Shown here: one piece after another, positions 41,569 through 49,024 of the stretch
Layout: the number at the start of each line of letters is the position of its first letter
Position numbering within the stretch: position 1 is the first letter of the stretch
Source of the DNA: Labrys miyagiensis
GTDB taxonomy: Bacteria > Pseudomonadota > Alphaproteobacteria > Rhizobiales > Labraceae
Direction: 5' to 3'
Length of the DNA: 64,000 nucleotides
Assembly: GCF_030160835.1 (NCBI RefSeq)
Contig: NZ_BSPC01000052.1
Location: 54,394 to 118,393 of the forward strand
Translations under genes and position numbers: made by a program
The notes under the pieces: generated by a model
Told to the model about the DNA's origin: nothing
Database searches by the model: none
Seen by the model: only the letters and a program-made list of their open reading frames with translations

Positions 41569-42959
41569 CAGCGCAGGATCTCCGCAAGAGCCTTGGCGAG
41601 GCGGTCGATATCGCCCTTCGTGTGGATTTCGGTGACCGCATAGAGGGCGGCCTGGCCGAGTTCAGGCAGGATGGGGGAGAGGTCATGCCCGCCGAAGATG
41701 CCTCTGGCGCGCAGCGCGGCGTTGACCTCGCCAACCGACCGGCCGGAGAAGCGCACCACGAATTCCTTGAAGACGCCGTTTGGAAAGATCACCTCCGCGC
41801 CTGGCACGGCGGCGATCGTCCTCGCGGCATAATGCGCCCGCTGGAGGATCAGCTCACCAAGCTCGCGAAACCCCTGCGGACCCATCAGCGACATGTAGAC
41901 CGCGTTGGCGATGGCCCAGAGATAGACGGAATTACCCGTCCAGTCCTTGCCCTCCTCCCGCATGCCGTAGGAGGATTGGTGCAGAAGGGAGAGGCCGAAG
42001 GCATGCTCGCCCGGCACGGTGGTCTCCGCGATGGAAACGAGGAGCGCGGGATATTCGCGCGCATAGCGTTCCTCGTCGCGGCTGGCGATGAAGCCGCCGG
42101 TGCCGCCGCCGCAATTCATGTGCACGCCGAGAGGCTGGGTGGTGCCGACCACGATGTCGGCGCCAAAGCTCGCCGGCGGGGCGAGCACCCCGAGCGAGAG
42201 GGGGTCGACCCCCACGATGAACTCGGCGCCGGCCTTGTGGGCGAGGTCCGCGATCGCCGCACCCTGGCTCTCGATCACGCCCAGATAGTTGGGCACCTCG
42301 ATATAAACAGCGGCGGTTGCCGAGGAGAGCCTGGCAGCAAGATGCGTCAGGTCCAGCAGGCCAGTCGCCGCATCGAAGCCGATCTCGACCACCTTGATAT
42401 GGCTCGGCATCGCCTCCGGCTCGCAGTAATTGCGGATCACGGAAAGCCGTTCGGGATCGATGATGCGGGGCACCAGCACCTCGCGGCGGCCGTTGAGGCG
42501 GGAGGCCATGCGAATGGCATGGCCGGCAGCGCAGCCCCAGCTGTAGACGGGCAGGCTGACGATCTCCATCTCGATCAGTTCGCCCAACTGGCTGGTGAAC
42601 TCGAACCAGGCCTGGTTGCGGCCATGATCGGAGGAGGGCGTGCCCCAAACGGGCGTCAGGAACTCGCTGCGTCCGGCGATCTCGTCGCAGATGGCCGGAA
42701 CATGGTGCTGCCAGCAGCCGCCTCCGAGGAAGCTCAGATTGCTCTCGCAGTCCTGGTTCTTCTTGAGCAAGCCCAGGAGATGGCGGCGCAGCTCGGCCTC
42801 CGAGCGCAGGGAGGGCGGCAGCTCGATCGGCTTTGCGAGGCGGTGATCCGCGGGAATCTGCTCGAACAGCTCCTCCACCGTCCTGGCGCCGATGGCGTCG
42901 AGCATCTCCTGTTTGATGGTGCTTACCGAATTGGCCATGAAGGGGTGGGTGAAGGTCAT
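41568..42959 (-). CDS. gcvPA: Glycine dehydrogenase (decarboxylating) subunit 1-like protein, divergent
   Basis: 463 residues, about the family length. The frame matches GcvPA in order (MLDAIGARTVEELFEQIPAD, FLGGGCWQHHVPAI, GRSEFLTPVWGTPSSDHGRN), but typical active-site text is changed: the usual TPYQ(A/P)E-SQG is VWGTPSSDHGRN and DGATALAEA reads WGCAAGHAI. This points to a different substrate or reaction. The ATG at 42959 is used (GAGGAG is only two bases away; an ATG seven codons on lacks any site). The open frame far upstream is antisense to the kinase gene and not coding. Operator h lies 69 bases before the start. Confidence 0.82.
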   Translation of the reverse strand: MTFTHPFMANSVSTIKQEMLDAIGARTVEELFEQIPADHRLAKPIELPPSLRSEAELRRHLLGLLKKNQDCESNLSFLGGGCWQHHVPAICDEIAGRSEFLTPVWGTPSSDHGRNQAWFEFTSQLGELIEMEIVSLPVYSWGCAAGHAIRMASRLNGRREVLVPRIIDPERLSVIRNYCEPEAMPSHIKVVEIGFDAATGLLDLTHLAARLSSATAAVYIEVPNYLGVIESQGAAIADLAHKAGAEFIVGVDPLSLGVLAPPASFGADIVVGTTQPLGVHMNCGGGTGGFIASRDEERYAREYPALLVSIAETTVPGEHAFGLSLLHQSSYGMREEGKDWTGNSVYLWAIANAVYMSLMGPQGFRELGELILQRAHYAARTIAAVPGAEVIFPNGVFKEFVVRFSGRSVGEVNAALRARGIFGGHDLSPILPELGQAALYAVTEIHTKGDIDRLAKALAEILR

Positions 42960-43027
42960 GGCTCCTCGCACGCTGCCTTTCGCTGACGTGGACTGTGCCG
43001 AAGCTTTGGTGCGCCTGTCAATCATTT

Positions 43028-43061
43028 GTTCGCATTGCGTACAGAAGTTGTTATATCGAAC
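43028..43061. promoter_or_regulatory. Regulon operator, site h
   Basis: Left 15-mer GTTCGCATTGCGTAC, spacer AGAA, right 15-mer GTTGTTATATCGAAC. Lies between the gcvPA-like gene (minus, starts 42959) and the AcoX-like kinase gene (plus, starts 43207). Confidence 0.78.
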
Positions 43062-43206
43062 TTTGAGCTGCGGCCTGCGACGCTGGACGAAGGCCTTTGC
43101 TAGAGGGTGACATGCTTCCGATCCGTCTTCATCCAAGACGCCTGTGTTCCCACCAACGTCGCGAGGTGAAGGCTGCATCTCGCTCCAAGCGAACGCTTGC
43201 GCGGGC

Positions 43207-44328
43207 ATGAAGGCCTCCCCAAAACGCCTCGGCTTCCTTGTCAATCCGCTCGCCGGGCTGGGCGGCCGCGTCGGTCTGAAGGGGTCCGATGGCTCGGCGA
43301 CCGTCATGGAGGCTCTGGCTCGCGGGGCCCTGCCTGCCGCTTCGCAACGCGCCCTCATCGCTCTTTCGGCAGTGGCGGATCGGGGGCTCGTGATCCTGAC
43401 CGCAGCGGGCAGCATGGGGGAGGAGGCCTGCCGGGCTGCCGGGATCGAACCCCGGGTCGTGCACGGGGCAACGACGTGGCAGACGACGGCGGGTGACACG
43501 ATATCGACCGTCCGGGCGTTCATCGCCGCCGGCGTCGATCTCATACTCTTTGCGGGCGGGGACGGCACGGCTCGGGACATTGCCTCCGCCGTCGGCCAGC
43601 AAGTGCCGCTGGTCGGCATACCCGCGGGCGTGAAGATGTATTCGGGTGTTTTCGCGATCTCGCCGGCCCATGCCGGGCAGCTTGCCCGCCATTTCCTGTC
43701 AGGCGCCGAGCGAGGCCTGCGCGAGGCCGAAATCCTCGACGTCGATGAGGAGAGCCTGCGGCAGGGGAGACCCGCCACGCGCCTTTACGGCTATGCCCTG
43801 GTGCCACGAGATCCCGCCATGCAGGCCGCCAAGTTCTCGGCTGTCGAGAACGAGGAAGCCGTCCTCGGCGCCCTGTGCCGTGCCGCTGCGCAGGCGCTGG
43901 AGCCTGGCCACCTGCATATCATCGGCCCCGGCTCGACCATGCAGCGCCTGCTGTCGGAGGCGGGACTCACGGGGACCCTTCTCGGTATCGATCTTGTTCT
44001 CGATGGCGCGCTGGTGGCGGGCGACGCCAGTGAAGCCGTGATCCTCAAGCATCTGAAGGGACGGCCAGCCGTCATCCATGTCGGTGTCATCGGCGGCATC
44101 GGATGCTTGTTTGGCCGCGGCAATCACCCCATCAGTCCGGCAGTGCTGCGACATGTCGGCCGAGACAATCTCCGCGTGCTGGCCACTCAATCGAAGCTCT
44201 CCTCCCTGGAGCGGCGTGAATTGTTTGTCGATACCGGTGATGCCGAACTCGATCGTTCTCTCGGCGGCTATATCAGGATCCAGACGGCCCCTCGCATCCA
44301 GACGCTTATGCGCGTACGCGGATTCTAG
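43207..44328 (+). CDS. ATP-NAD kinase-like protein (AcoX/COG3199 family)
   Basis: 373 residues. The diacylglycerol/NAD-kinase-like signature is clear: FLVNPLAGLGGRVGLKGSDG, LILFAGGDGTARDIASAV, VGIPAGVKMYSGVFA, GPGSTMQRLL. AcoX proteins of this family occur in acetoin operons, and the physiological substrate is not established. The ATG at 43207 begins just before the domain, but its ribosome binding site is weak; a GTG at 43144 is an alternative. Divergent from the gcvPA-like gene across operator h, so it belongs to the regulon by position. Confidence 0.85.
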   Translation: MKASPKRLGFLVNPLAGLGGRVGLKGSDGSATVMEALARGALPAASQRALIALSAVADRGLVILTAAGSMGEEACRAAGIEPRVVHGATTWQTTAGDTISTVRAFIAAGVDLILFAGGDGTARDIASAVGQQVPLVGIPAGVKMYSGVFAISPAHAGQLARHFLSGAERGLREAEILDVDEESLRQGRPATRLYGYALVPRDPAMQAAKFSAVENEEAVLGALCRAAAQALEPGHLHIIGPGSTMQRLLSEAGLTGTLLGIDLVLDGALVAGDASEAVILKHLKGRPAVIHVGVIGGIGCLFGRGNHPISPAVLRHVGRDNLRVLATQSKLSSLERRELFVDTGDAELDRSLGGYIRIQTAPRIQTLMRVRGF

Positions 44329-44444
44329 GTTTCAGCCTCGACCCAATTTCATTCACCGAGCGTGCATCGCTTTTGCCTGCAGTCTTGCTAAGCCCATGCC
44401 TGGGCGCATTGAGTTATGTCCAACAACGGCCGGGAGATTATGAG

Positions 44445-44830
44445 ATGAAAACACTCACCTCCTCATTGGAGTTGCGCCATGCGTTGCCGGCTGCAACCTT
44501 GGGCGCTTTCCTCTTATCGTGCGTGGTCGCGAGTGCTGAGCCGGTCACTTTCCCGGGGCGCGATGTAACTATTCGCGGAGAGTTGATGAAGCCCGAGGGC
44601 TCTGGCCCATTTCCCGCGGTTGTAGCTCTCCACGGTTGCGCCGGGCCTTCATGGACGAAATGGCGAGCTGTCGCCCCGTCACGCCGATTGGGCGAAGCGC
44701 TTGGTGGACGAAGGCTACGAGGTGCTTTTTCCTGACAGCTTCGGCTCAAGGGGAGCTGGGCCTCAATGCAAGGTCGATGATCGAGTGACGCGGCCAGCCA
44801 AGGAACGGCGCGACCGGGATGGGCTACAGC
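44445..44830 (+). pseudogene. Degraded dienelactone hydrolase-family gene
   Basis: The frame from ATG 44445 encodes a signal peptide (LGAFLLSCVVASAEPV) and the hydrolase start (DVTIRGELMKPEG, FPAVVALHGCAGP). After that the frame goes wrong; the expected continuation appears in other frames: MDEMAS in one, then SPRHADWAKRLVDEGYEVLF and PDSFGSRGAGPQCKVDD in the third. Two indels near 44650-44675 explain this. The part carrying the catalytic Asp and His of the alpha/beta-hydrolase fold is not found downstream. Not functional. Confidence 0.75.
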
Positions 44831-45032
44831 AAAAACTCCAACAGGGCGCCATGGTGCAGCCCTGCCTGACCTTGGAGGCAGCGGATTGCCCTCTCCATGG
44901 AGGCGCGAGTAGCCGGCGTCATGGGGGATTGGCTCGTCGCCATCAGAGTACCCATCAATTGCAGCTCGATCTGACTAGATGTCATCGCGGGCTGGCGCAT
45001 CGAGGAGGGCGATGAGTTCGATATGACCTGGA
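44831..45032. other. Gap after the hydrolase relic
   Basis: Short frames on both strands, none with a ribosome binding site or a recognisable domain. Possibly decayed remainder of the hydrolase gene. Confidence 0.35.
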
Positions 45033-45230
45033 ATGGCGACGACATCGGATTCCCCTGTGATGCTGGCAATCGACCTCACGCAGCGGTCATCCGCTATCAA
45101 CGTCGACGGTACGTTGGTAGGTGACGATTGGATCAGGGAATGTGCGAAAAAGCACACCGCGGAGGTCGCTGAAGGTGGCGCCAGGCCGGCATTTCTTGTG
45201 AGCGTCGACCGCATGACTTGCTCCGACTGA
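45033..45230 (+). CDS. Short hypothetical ORF of uncertain reality
   Basis: 65 codons beginning MATTSDSPVMLAIDLTQRSS and containing INVDGTLVGDDWIRECAKKH. Composition is protein-like but the ribosome binding site is weak and no family is recognised. Its position next to a hydrolase relic suggests it could be the tail of another decayed gene. Confidence 0.25.
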   Translation: MATTSDSPVMLAIDLTQRSSAINVDGTLVGDDWIRECAKKHTAEVAEGGARPAFLVSVDRMTCSD

Positions 45231-45269
45231 GGCGAGGATCCTGCATCCAGCTTCGGCAAATGCTAGGGC

Positions 45270-45286
45270 GGGGACAAGCAGTCCCC
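45270..45286 (-). terminator. Hairpin after the small membrane protein gene
   Basis: Perfect six-base stem GGGGAC / GTCCCC with loop AAGCA, one base after the stop codon of the minus-strand small ORF. No T-run follows, so termination strength is uncertain. Confidence 0.4.
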
Positions 45287-45287
45287 A

Positions 45288-45446
45288 TTATGCTGCCAGA
45301 TCCGACCCTCGCTTGTCGCCGAGGCTGTCAATCATGCGCAGGAAGAGCGGCAGAATTGATGCGAAGAGCAGTACCGCAAGCGCCGTTTGGGTGATCGGGA
45401 GCACGTAGTAGAAGGTAGGCCCCATGCAGGTCTTGACATCCTTCAT
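45288..45446 (-). CDS. Small single-pass membrane protein
   Basis: A 52-codon ORF too short for routine gene calling. It starts MKDVKTCMGPTFYYVLPI, has one strong hydrophobic helix (residues of about 16-37, TALAVLLFASILPLFL) and ends in a charged tail (RMIDSLGDKRGSDLAA). GAGAGGTAGC lies upstream of the ATG, and a hairpin follows the stop. No family recognised. Confidence 0.5.
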   Translation of the reverse strand: MKDVKTCMGPTFYYVLPITQTALAVLLFASILPLFLRMIDSLGDKRGSDLAA

Positions 45447-45519
45447 CCGGCGCTACCTCTCGGAAAGGACGGGCCCAGCGTCCGCCCGGTCACGTTTGAC
45501 GTGAACGGGGCGGAAAGCT

Positions 45520-46512
45520 TTACGGGCCCAGGGGGGTTCCATCTTCCTGGGAGTCCTGACCGTTTTTCGCGGCCTGCTCCGCCGCCTTGCCGTACCAATA
45601 GGCAGCCTGAGCGCTGTCTTGCTTAACGCCTCTACCGACTCTGTACATGTTGCCGAGATTGATCTGGCCCGGATGGTAGCCCTGCTCCGCGGCACTTCGG
45701 TAAAGGGACACGGCCGAGCCATCGTCCTGCGGAACACCGCGGCCCATCAGATACAGGTTCCCGAGATTAACCTGGGCAGGGGCATAGCCCTGATCCGCGG
45801 CCTTCCTGAACCAGCGGAAAGCGGTTTGCCAGTTCCTGGCGATATCCACACCCTGGCTGTAGAGCACGCCGAGATTGTTCTGGGCACCAGGATATCCTTG
45901 CTCCGAGGCGCGCCGATACCACCTGATGGCCTCGCCGATATTGCGAGGGACGCCGCTCCCACTGGCATACATCGCCCCCAGGTTGCTTTGAGCCGCGGCG
46001 AGACCCTGCGCAGCGGCCTTCTGGTACCAGCCGACCGCCTCCGCGTCGTCCCGCGCAATCCCTATCCCTTGACTGTACATGATTGCGAGATTGTTCTGGG
46101 CGGCGGCGATACCTTGATCCGCCGCCTTGCGATACCAGCTGGCAGCGGCACCCTGGTCACGCGCCATGCCGCGGCCCAGCCCATAGATCAGGCCCAGATT
46201 ATACTGCGCAGCGGCCTGTCCCTGGAGAGCGGCCTTGCGGTACCAATAAATGGCTTGCGCCTGGTCACGCTCGACGCCGTTCCCTCCCTCATACATGGCA
46301 GCAAGCGCATATTGAGAATCCGCATCGCCTGCCGCGGCTCTGGCCTGTGTGGCAGTCAATTCATTCGATAGCGAAGGCCCGGAGCCAAGCGTGTCGGCAT
46401 GTTGTGCGGACGCTCGCACCTGCATGGAAAGCCCGGACAGTACGGCGGCAATTGCGATCACCACAGCATGTCGTCTCCGACCCGCTCTCTGGTTCGATCG
46501 GTCCTCGAGCAT
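45520..46512 (-). CDS. Sel1-repeat protein, membrane-anchored or secreted
   Basis: From the ATG at 46512 the 330-residue product has a basic start and a hydrophobic segment (HAVVIAIAAVLSGLSMQV) that may be a signal peptide. It is followed by seven Sel1 repeats of 36 residues covering about residues 55-315 (consensus A..WYRKAADQG.A.AQ.NLG.MY..G.GV..D). The end is polar (NGQDSQEDGTPLGP). Sel1 proteins act as adaptors in signalling, secretion and stress. The frame is open to 46653; AAGGACGG eight bases upstream favours 46512. Confidence 0.85.
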   Translation of the reverse strand: MLEDRSNQRAGRRRHAVVIAIAAVLSGLSMQVRASAQHADTLGSGPSLSNELTATQARAAAGDADSQYALAAMYEGGNGVERDQAQAIYWYRKAALQGQAAAQYNLGLIYGLGRGMARDQGAAASWYRKAADQGIAAAQNNLAIMYSQGIGIARDDAEAVGWYQKAAAQGLAAAQSNLGAMYASGSGVPRNIGEAIRWYRRASEQGYPGAQNNLGVLYSQGVDIARNWQTAFRWFRKAADQGYAPAQVNLGNLYLMGRGVPQDDGSAVSLYRSAAEQGYHPGQINLGNMYRVGRGVKQDSAQAAYWYGKAAEQAAKNGQDSQEDGTPLGP

Positions 46513-46994
46513 GTTTCGCAAGCCGTCCTTTTGCAAGGTGGATACGTGCGGTCGCATCGTTTGCTTCTGGCCAATCCCCGAATTCAATGATCGGCTCCTT
46601 GGCAGATGCTTTGGCTTTGTCGATCCGAAGGCGACCGCGGCGAGGTTATGCATGCGGATAGGTTGCGGCTATTGTCCCAGAGTACAATTGGCATTGATAC
46701 CTAGGATGGTCATCGTCTCAATGCGATGAAAGCATAATTGCATCTTTTTATTAGTCACATCACCCAATAATTATAATGATTATTAATTTGTATTAATTCA
46801 AGTTTGTAGTTAACGGACTACCTCTATTTAATGTATAAAACATCGCATAATCTTTGTCGCCGTGACCTATCAAATATTGTTCTTAGGTACACTGGCTCAG
46901 AGGACAATAGTAAATCCTGCTCCTACAAGTAGCATGAAGCTCGCTCTGATCGATGGGTGCCGGAGCACAGGGAGAGGTTGCTGGGGTCGGTGAA
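46513..46994. other. AT-rich intergenic region
   Basis: The stretch 46725-46910 is strikingly AT-rich for this genome (for example TAATTATAATGATTATTAA) and has no ORF. It lies between the divergent Sel1 and DUF992 genes, so it could hold promoters or bind a nucleoid protein such as MucR. Nothing more specific is visible. Confidence 0.5.
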
Positions 46995-47522
46995 ATGGCA
47001 CGGACCAGAAATATGGCAGCGAGACCCGCCATCACGGCGGTGTTCCGGAAATCAGACACGTCAGGCGTCATGTTGGCGCATTCTGCCTTTCTGACTGCCG
47101 CCACGATGGTCATGACGATCGGGACGACACTCGGCCTCGCCAAGGCCGCGCCGCGACCTGTTCAAGTCGGCACATTGACGTGCCAGGTCCACGGTGGCGT
47201 CGGGCTGTGCACCTATAAACCCGTGCGCTTGGCTTCCCAGCGCTATAGCGCGCAATTTCTTCATCTTGGTTCCTTGGGAGGAGAGACCAGGCCGCATATC
47301 ATGGTTTGGCGCGTGTTCGAGCCGGACGGGAATGCTCGCGAGCTCAGCGGTACCTATCTCAGCTCGACGAAAAAACCATCCTTCGCGGTTAAGTTAGGCG
47401 GTGACGCTCTGGTCGGAGGTGAGGACCAGTTGGTTGCCTTGCAGCCCTTCTCCGGATCCGGTCAATCGGGGTTGGGGGTGCCTATCCGCATGGGCCAGAT
47501 CACGCTCGAGCGCGTGAAATGA
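46995..47522 (+). CDS. DUF992 family periplasmic protein, divergent
   Basis: 175 residues from the ATG at 46995. A hydrophobic signal (AFLTAATMVMTIGTTLGLAKA) precedes the DUF992 fold, recognisable from VQVGTLTCQVHGGVGLC, LSGTYLSSTKK and the late LVGGEDQLVALQPFSGSGQ. The usual cysteine/proline-rich middle is changed. DUF992 proteins are common in Rhizobiales, small and of unknown function. Start is uncertain: the ATG at 47070 would give only the signal and domain. Confidence 0.7.
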   Translation: MARTRNMAARPAITAVFRKSDTSGVMLAHSAFLTAATMVMTIGTTLGLAKAAPRPVQVGTLTCQVHGGVGLCTYKPVRLASQRYSAQFLHLGSLGGETRPHIMVWRVFEPDGNARELSGTYLSSTKKPSFAVKLGGDALVGGEDQLVALQPFSGSGQSGLGVPIRMGQITLERVK

Positions 47523-47650
47523 AGCGGGCCACAAGATCCGGCCAGTTGCGACGCTCTGAACTCCGCATCGAGCTCATTTCCCTCGATGGCCATGAGCCCG
47601 GCGGAGGATGGCGGTTTTTCCATGCGATCCCGATATCGAGGGGGCTTCTC

Positions 47651-49012
47651 ATGACTCTTTGGCTAGCAGGAACTCTTTTGTCCAGGACGTGTATGTCGGC
47701 GCTGGTGGTTGGCGCGATGCTGGCCACAGCCCCAGTCGGTATGGCCTTTGCGCAGACGCCGGCCGCGGTGCCGGCACCTGCTCCGGCCCAACAGCAAGGA
47801 GGCGCCAATGCTGGCCAGTCAGCAGCGGCGCCGGCGCAAGCCGATACTGTCTTCAGCTCGGAGGAACTTCGCAAGCTCCTCGCGCCTTACGCCCTCTATC
47901 CCGATGCCTTGCTGGCGCAGCTCCTGCCGGCGACCGCCTATCCGCTCGATATCGTGCAGGCCTCCCGATGGCTGTCACGCAACAAGGCTGCTGTGGCGAA
48001 GAACGATTTCACGGGCCTCGACCAGTTGGATCTCGACCCAACCGTCAAGGCACTGGCCCGATTTCCAGGCGTGATTGAGCTGCTCAATACCGATCTGAAT
48101 GCCACAAGCGATCTCGGCGATGCCTTCGTCAATCAGCCCAGCGATGTCGCCGCCATGGTCCAGGAGCTGCGGCAGGCGGCGCAGGCAGCCGGCACGCTCA
48201 AGACGACCAAGCAGCAGCGGGTGCGCTCGGAAGTCCAGAACGGCAAGTCCTATGTCGCCATTGAATCGGCCGAGCCGGGCGTCATCTATGTGCCCGAATA
48301 CGACTCCTCCACAGCCTACACCGTTGGTGCCGGCCTGCTCGGTTTCGGCCTCGGCGTCGTCGTTGGCGCCGGCATGTCCAATTACTGGAACTGGGGCAAC
48401 GGCTGGGTCTACCCGCCGCGCTGGGGCGGCTATCCACCCGGCTATGGGGGCTATCCGCCGGGGAATGGACGCTACCCCAGCCAGCTTCCGAGCGGCGGCA
48501 TCAATATCGGCAATAAGATCGACATCGGCGGCGACTCCCGGCCCTGGCGGCCGGACTCCGGTCGTTACCGCCCGGGGCAGGGGACCAAGCCTGGTCTTGG
48601 CAGCCCGCGTCCTGGCGGTGACCGCGCAGGCATCGCCGATCGTATGAACGGGGGCGGCAATCGCACCCAGATCGGCAACAATCGGCCGGGGGCCGGTGCC
48701 GGCGATCGCCGGCAGGGTGGGCGCGCCCAGCAAAGGCCGACACGCCGGCCGGCCGCCAATCGCCCGGCACGCAATACGGCTTTTGGCGATGCGCGTATGG
48801 GTGGTCGTGCATCCAATTTCGCCTCGCAACGTGGCTTTGCAAGCCGCAACAGTGCCTTCCGGCCATCGGGTTTTGGCGGTGGAGGTGGGTTCAATCGGGG
48901 CGGTTTCGGTGGCAATCGTGGATTTGGCGGCGGAGGTGGGCGTCGCGGCGGCTTTGGCGGCGGCGGCGGTGGCGGACGGCGCTTTGGTGGCGGTGGTGGA
49001 CGGCGTCGATAG
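47651..49012 (+). CDS. DUF3300 family secreted protein with Gly/Arg-rich tail
   Basis: 453 residues. Signal peptide (ALVVGAMLATAPVGMAFA), a Pro/Ala/Gln linker, then DUF3300 (LRKLLAPYALYPDALLAQLL, ATAYPLDIVQASRWL, ALARFPGVIELLN, VIYVPEYDSSTAY). A short membrane-like segment (LLGFGLGVVVGAGM) and a long low-complexity tail rich in Gly, Arg, Pro and Asn follow from about residue 255. GAGGGGGC before the ATG at 47651 sets the start. DUF3300 and DUF2950 genes are usually adjacent, as here. Function unknown. Confidence 0.88.
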   Translation: MTLWLAGTLLSRTCMSALVVGAMLATAPVGMAFAQTPAAVPAPAPAQQQGGANAGQSAAAPAQADTVFSSEELRKLLAPYALYPDALLAQLLPATAYPLDIVQASRWLSRNKAAVAKNDFTGLDQLDLDPTVKALARFPGVIELLNTDLNATSDLGDAFVNQPSDVAAMVQELRQAAQAAGTLKTTKQQRVRSEVQNGKSYVAIESAEPGVIYVPEYDSSTAYTVGAGLLGFGLGVVVGAGMSNYWNWGNGWVYPPRWGGYPPGYGGYPPGNGRYPSQLPSGGINIGNKIDIGGDSRPWRPDSGRYRPGQGTKPGLGSPRPGGDRAGIADRMNGGGNRTQIGNNRPGAGAGDRRQGGRAQQRPTRRPAANRPARNTAFGDARMGGRASNFASQRGFASRNSAFRPSGFGGGGGFNRGGFGGNRGFGGGGGRRGGFGGGGGGGRRFGGGGGRRR

Positions 49013-49024
49013 GGAGGCGGAACG

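Noticed and set aside
42960-43778. N-terminal extension of the gcvPA-like frame to 736 codons
   Set aside because: The extra part is antisense to the ATP-NAD kinase-like gene, crosses operator h and has no family match; GcvPA length is reached from 42959.
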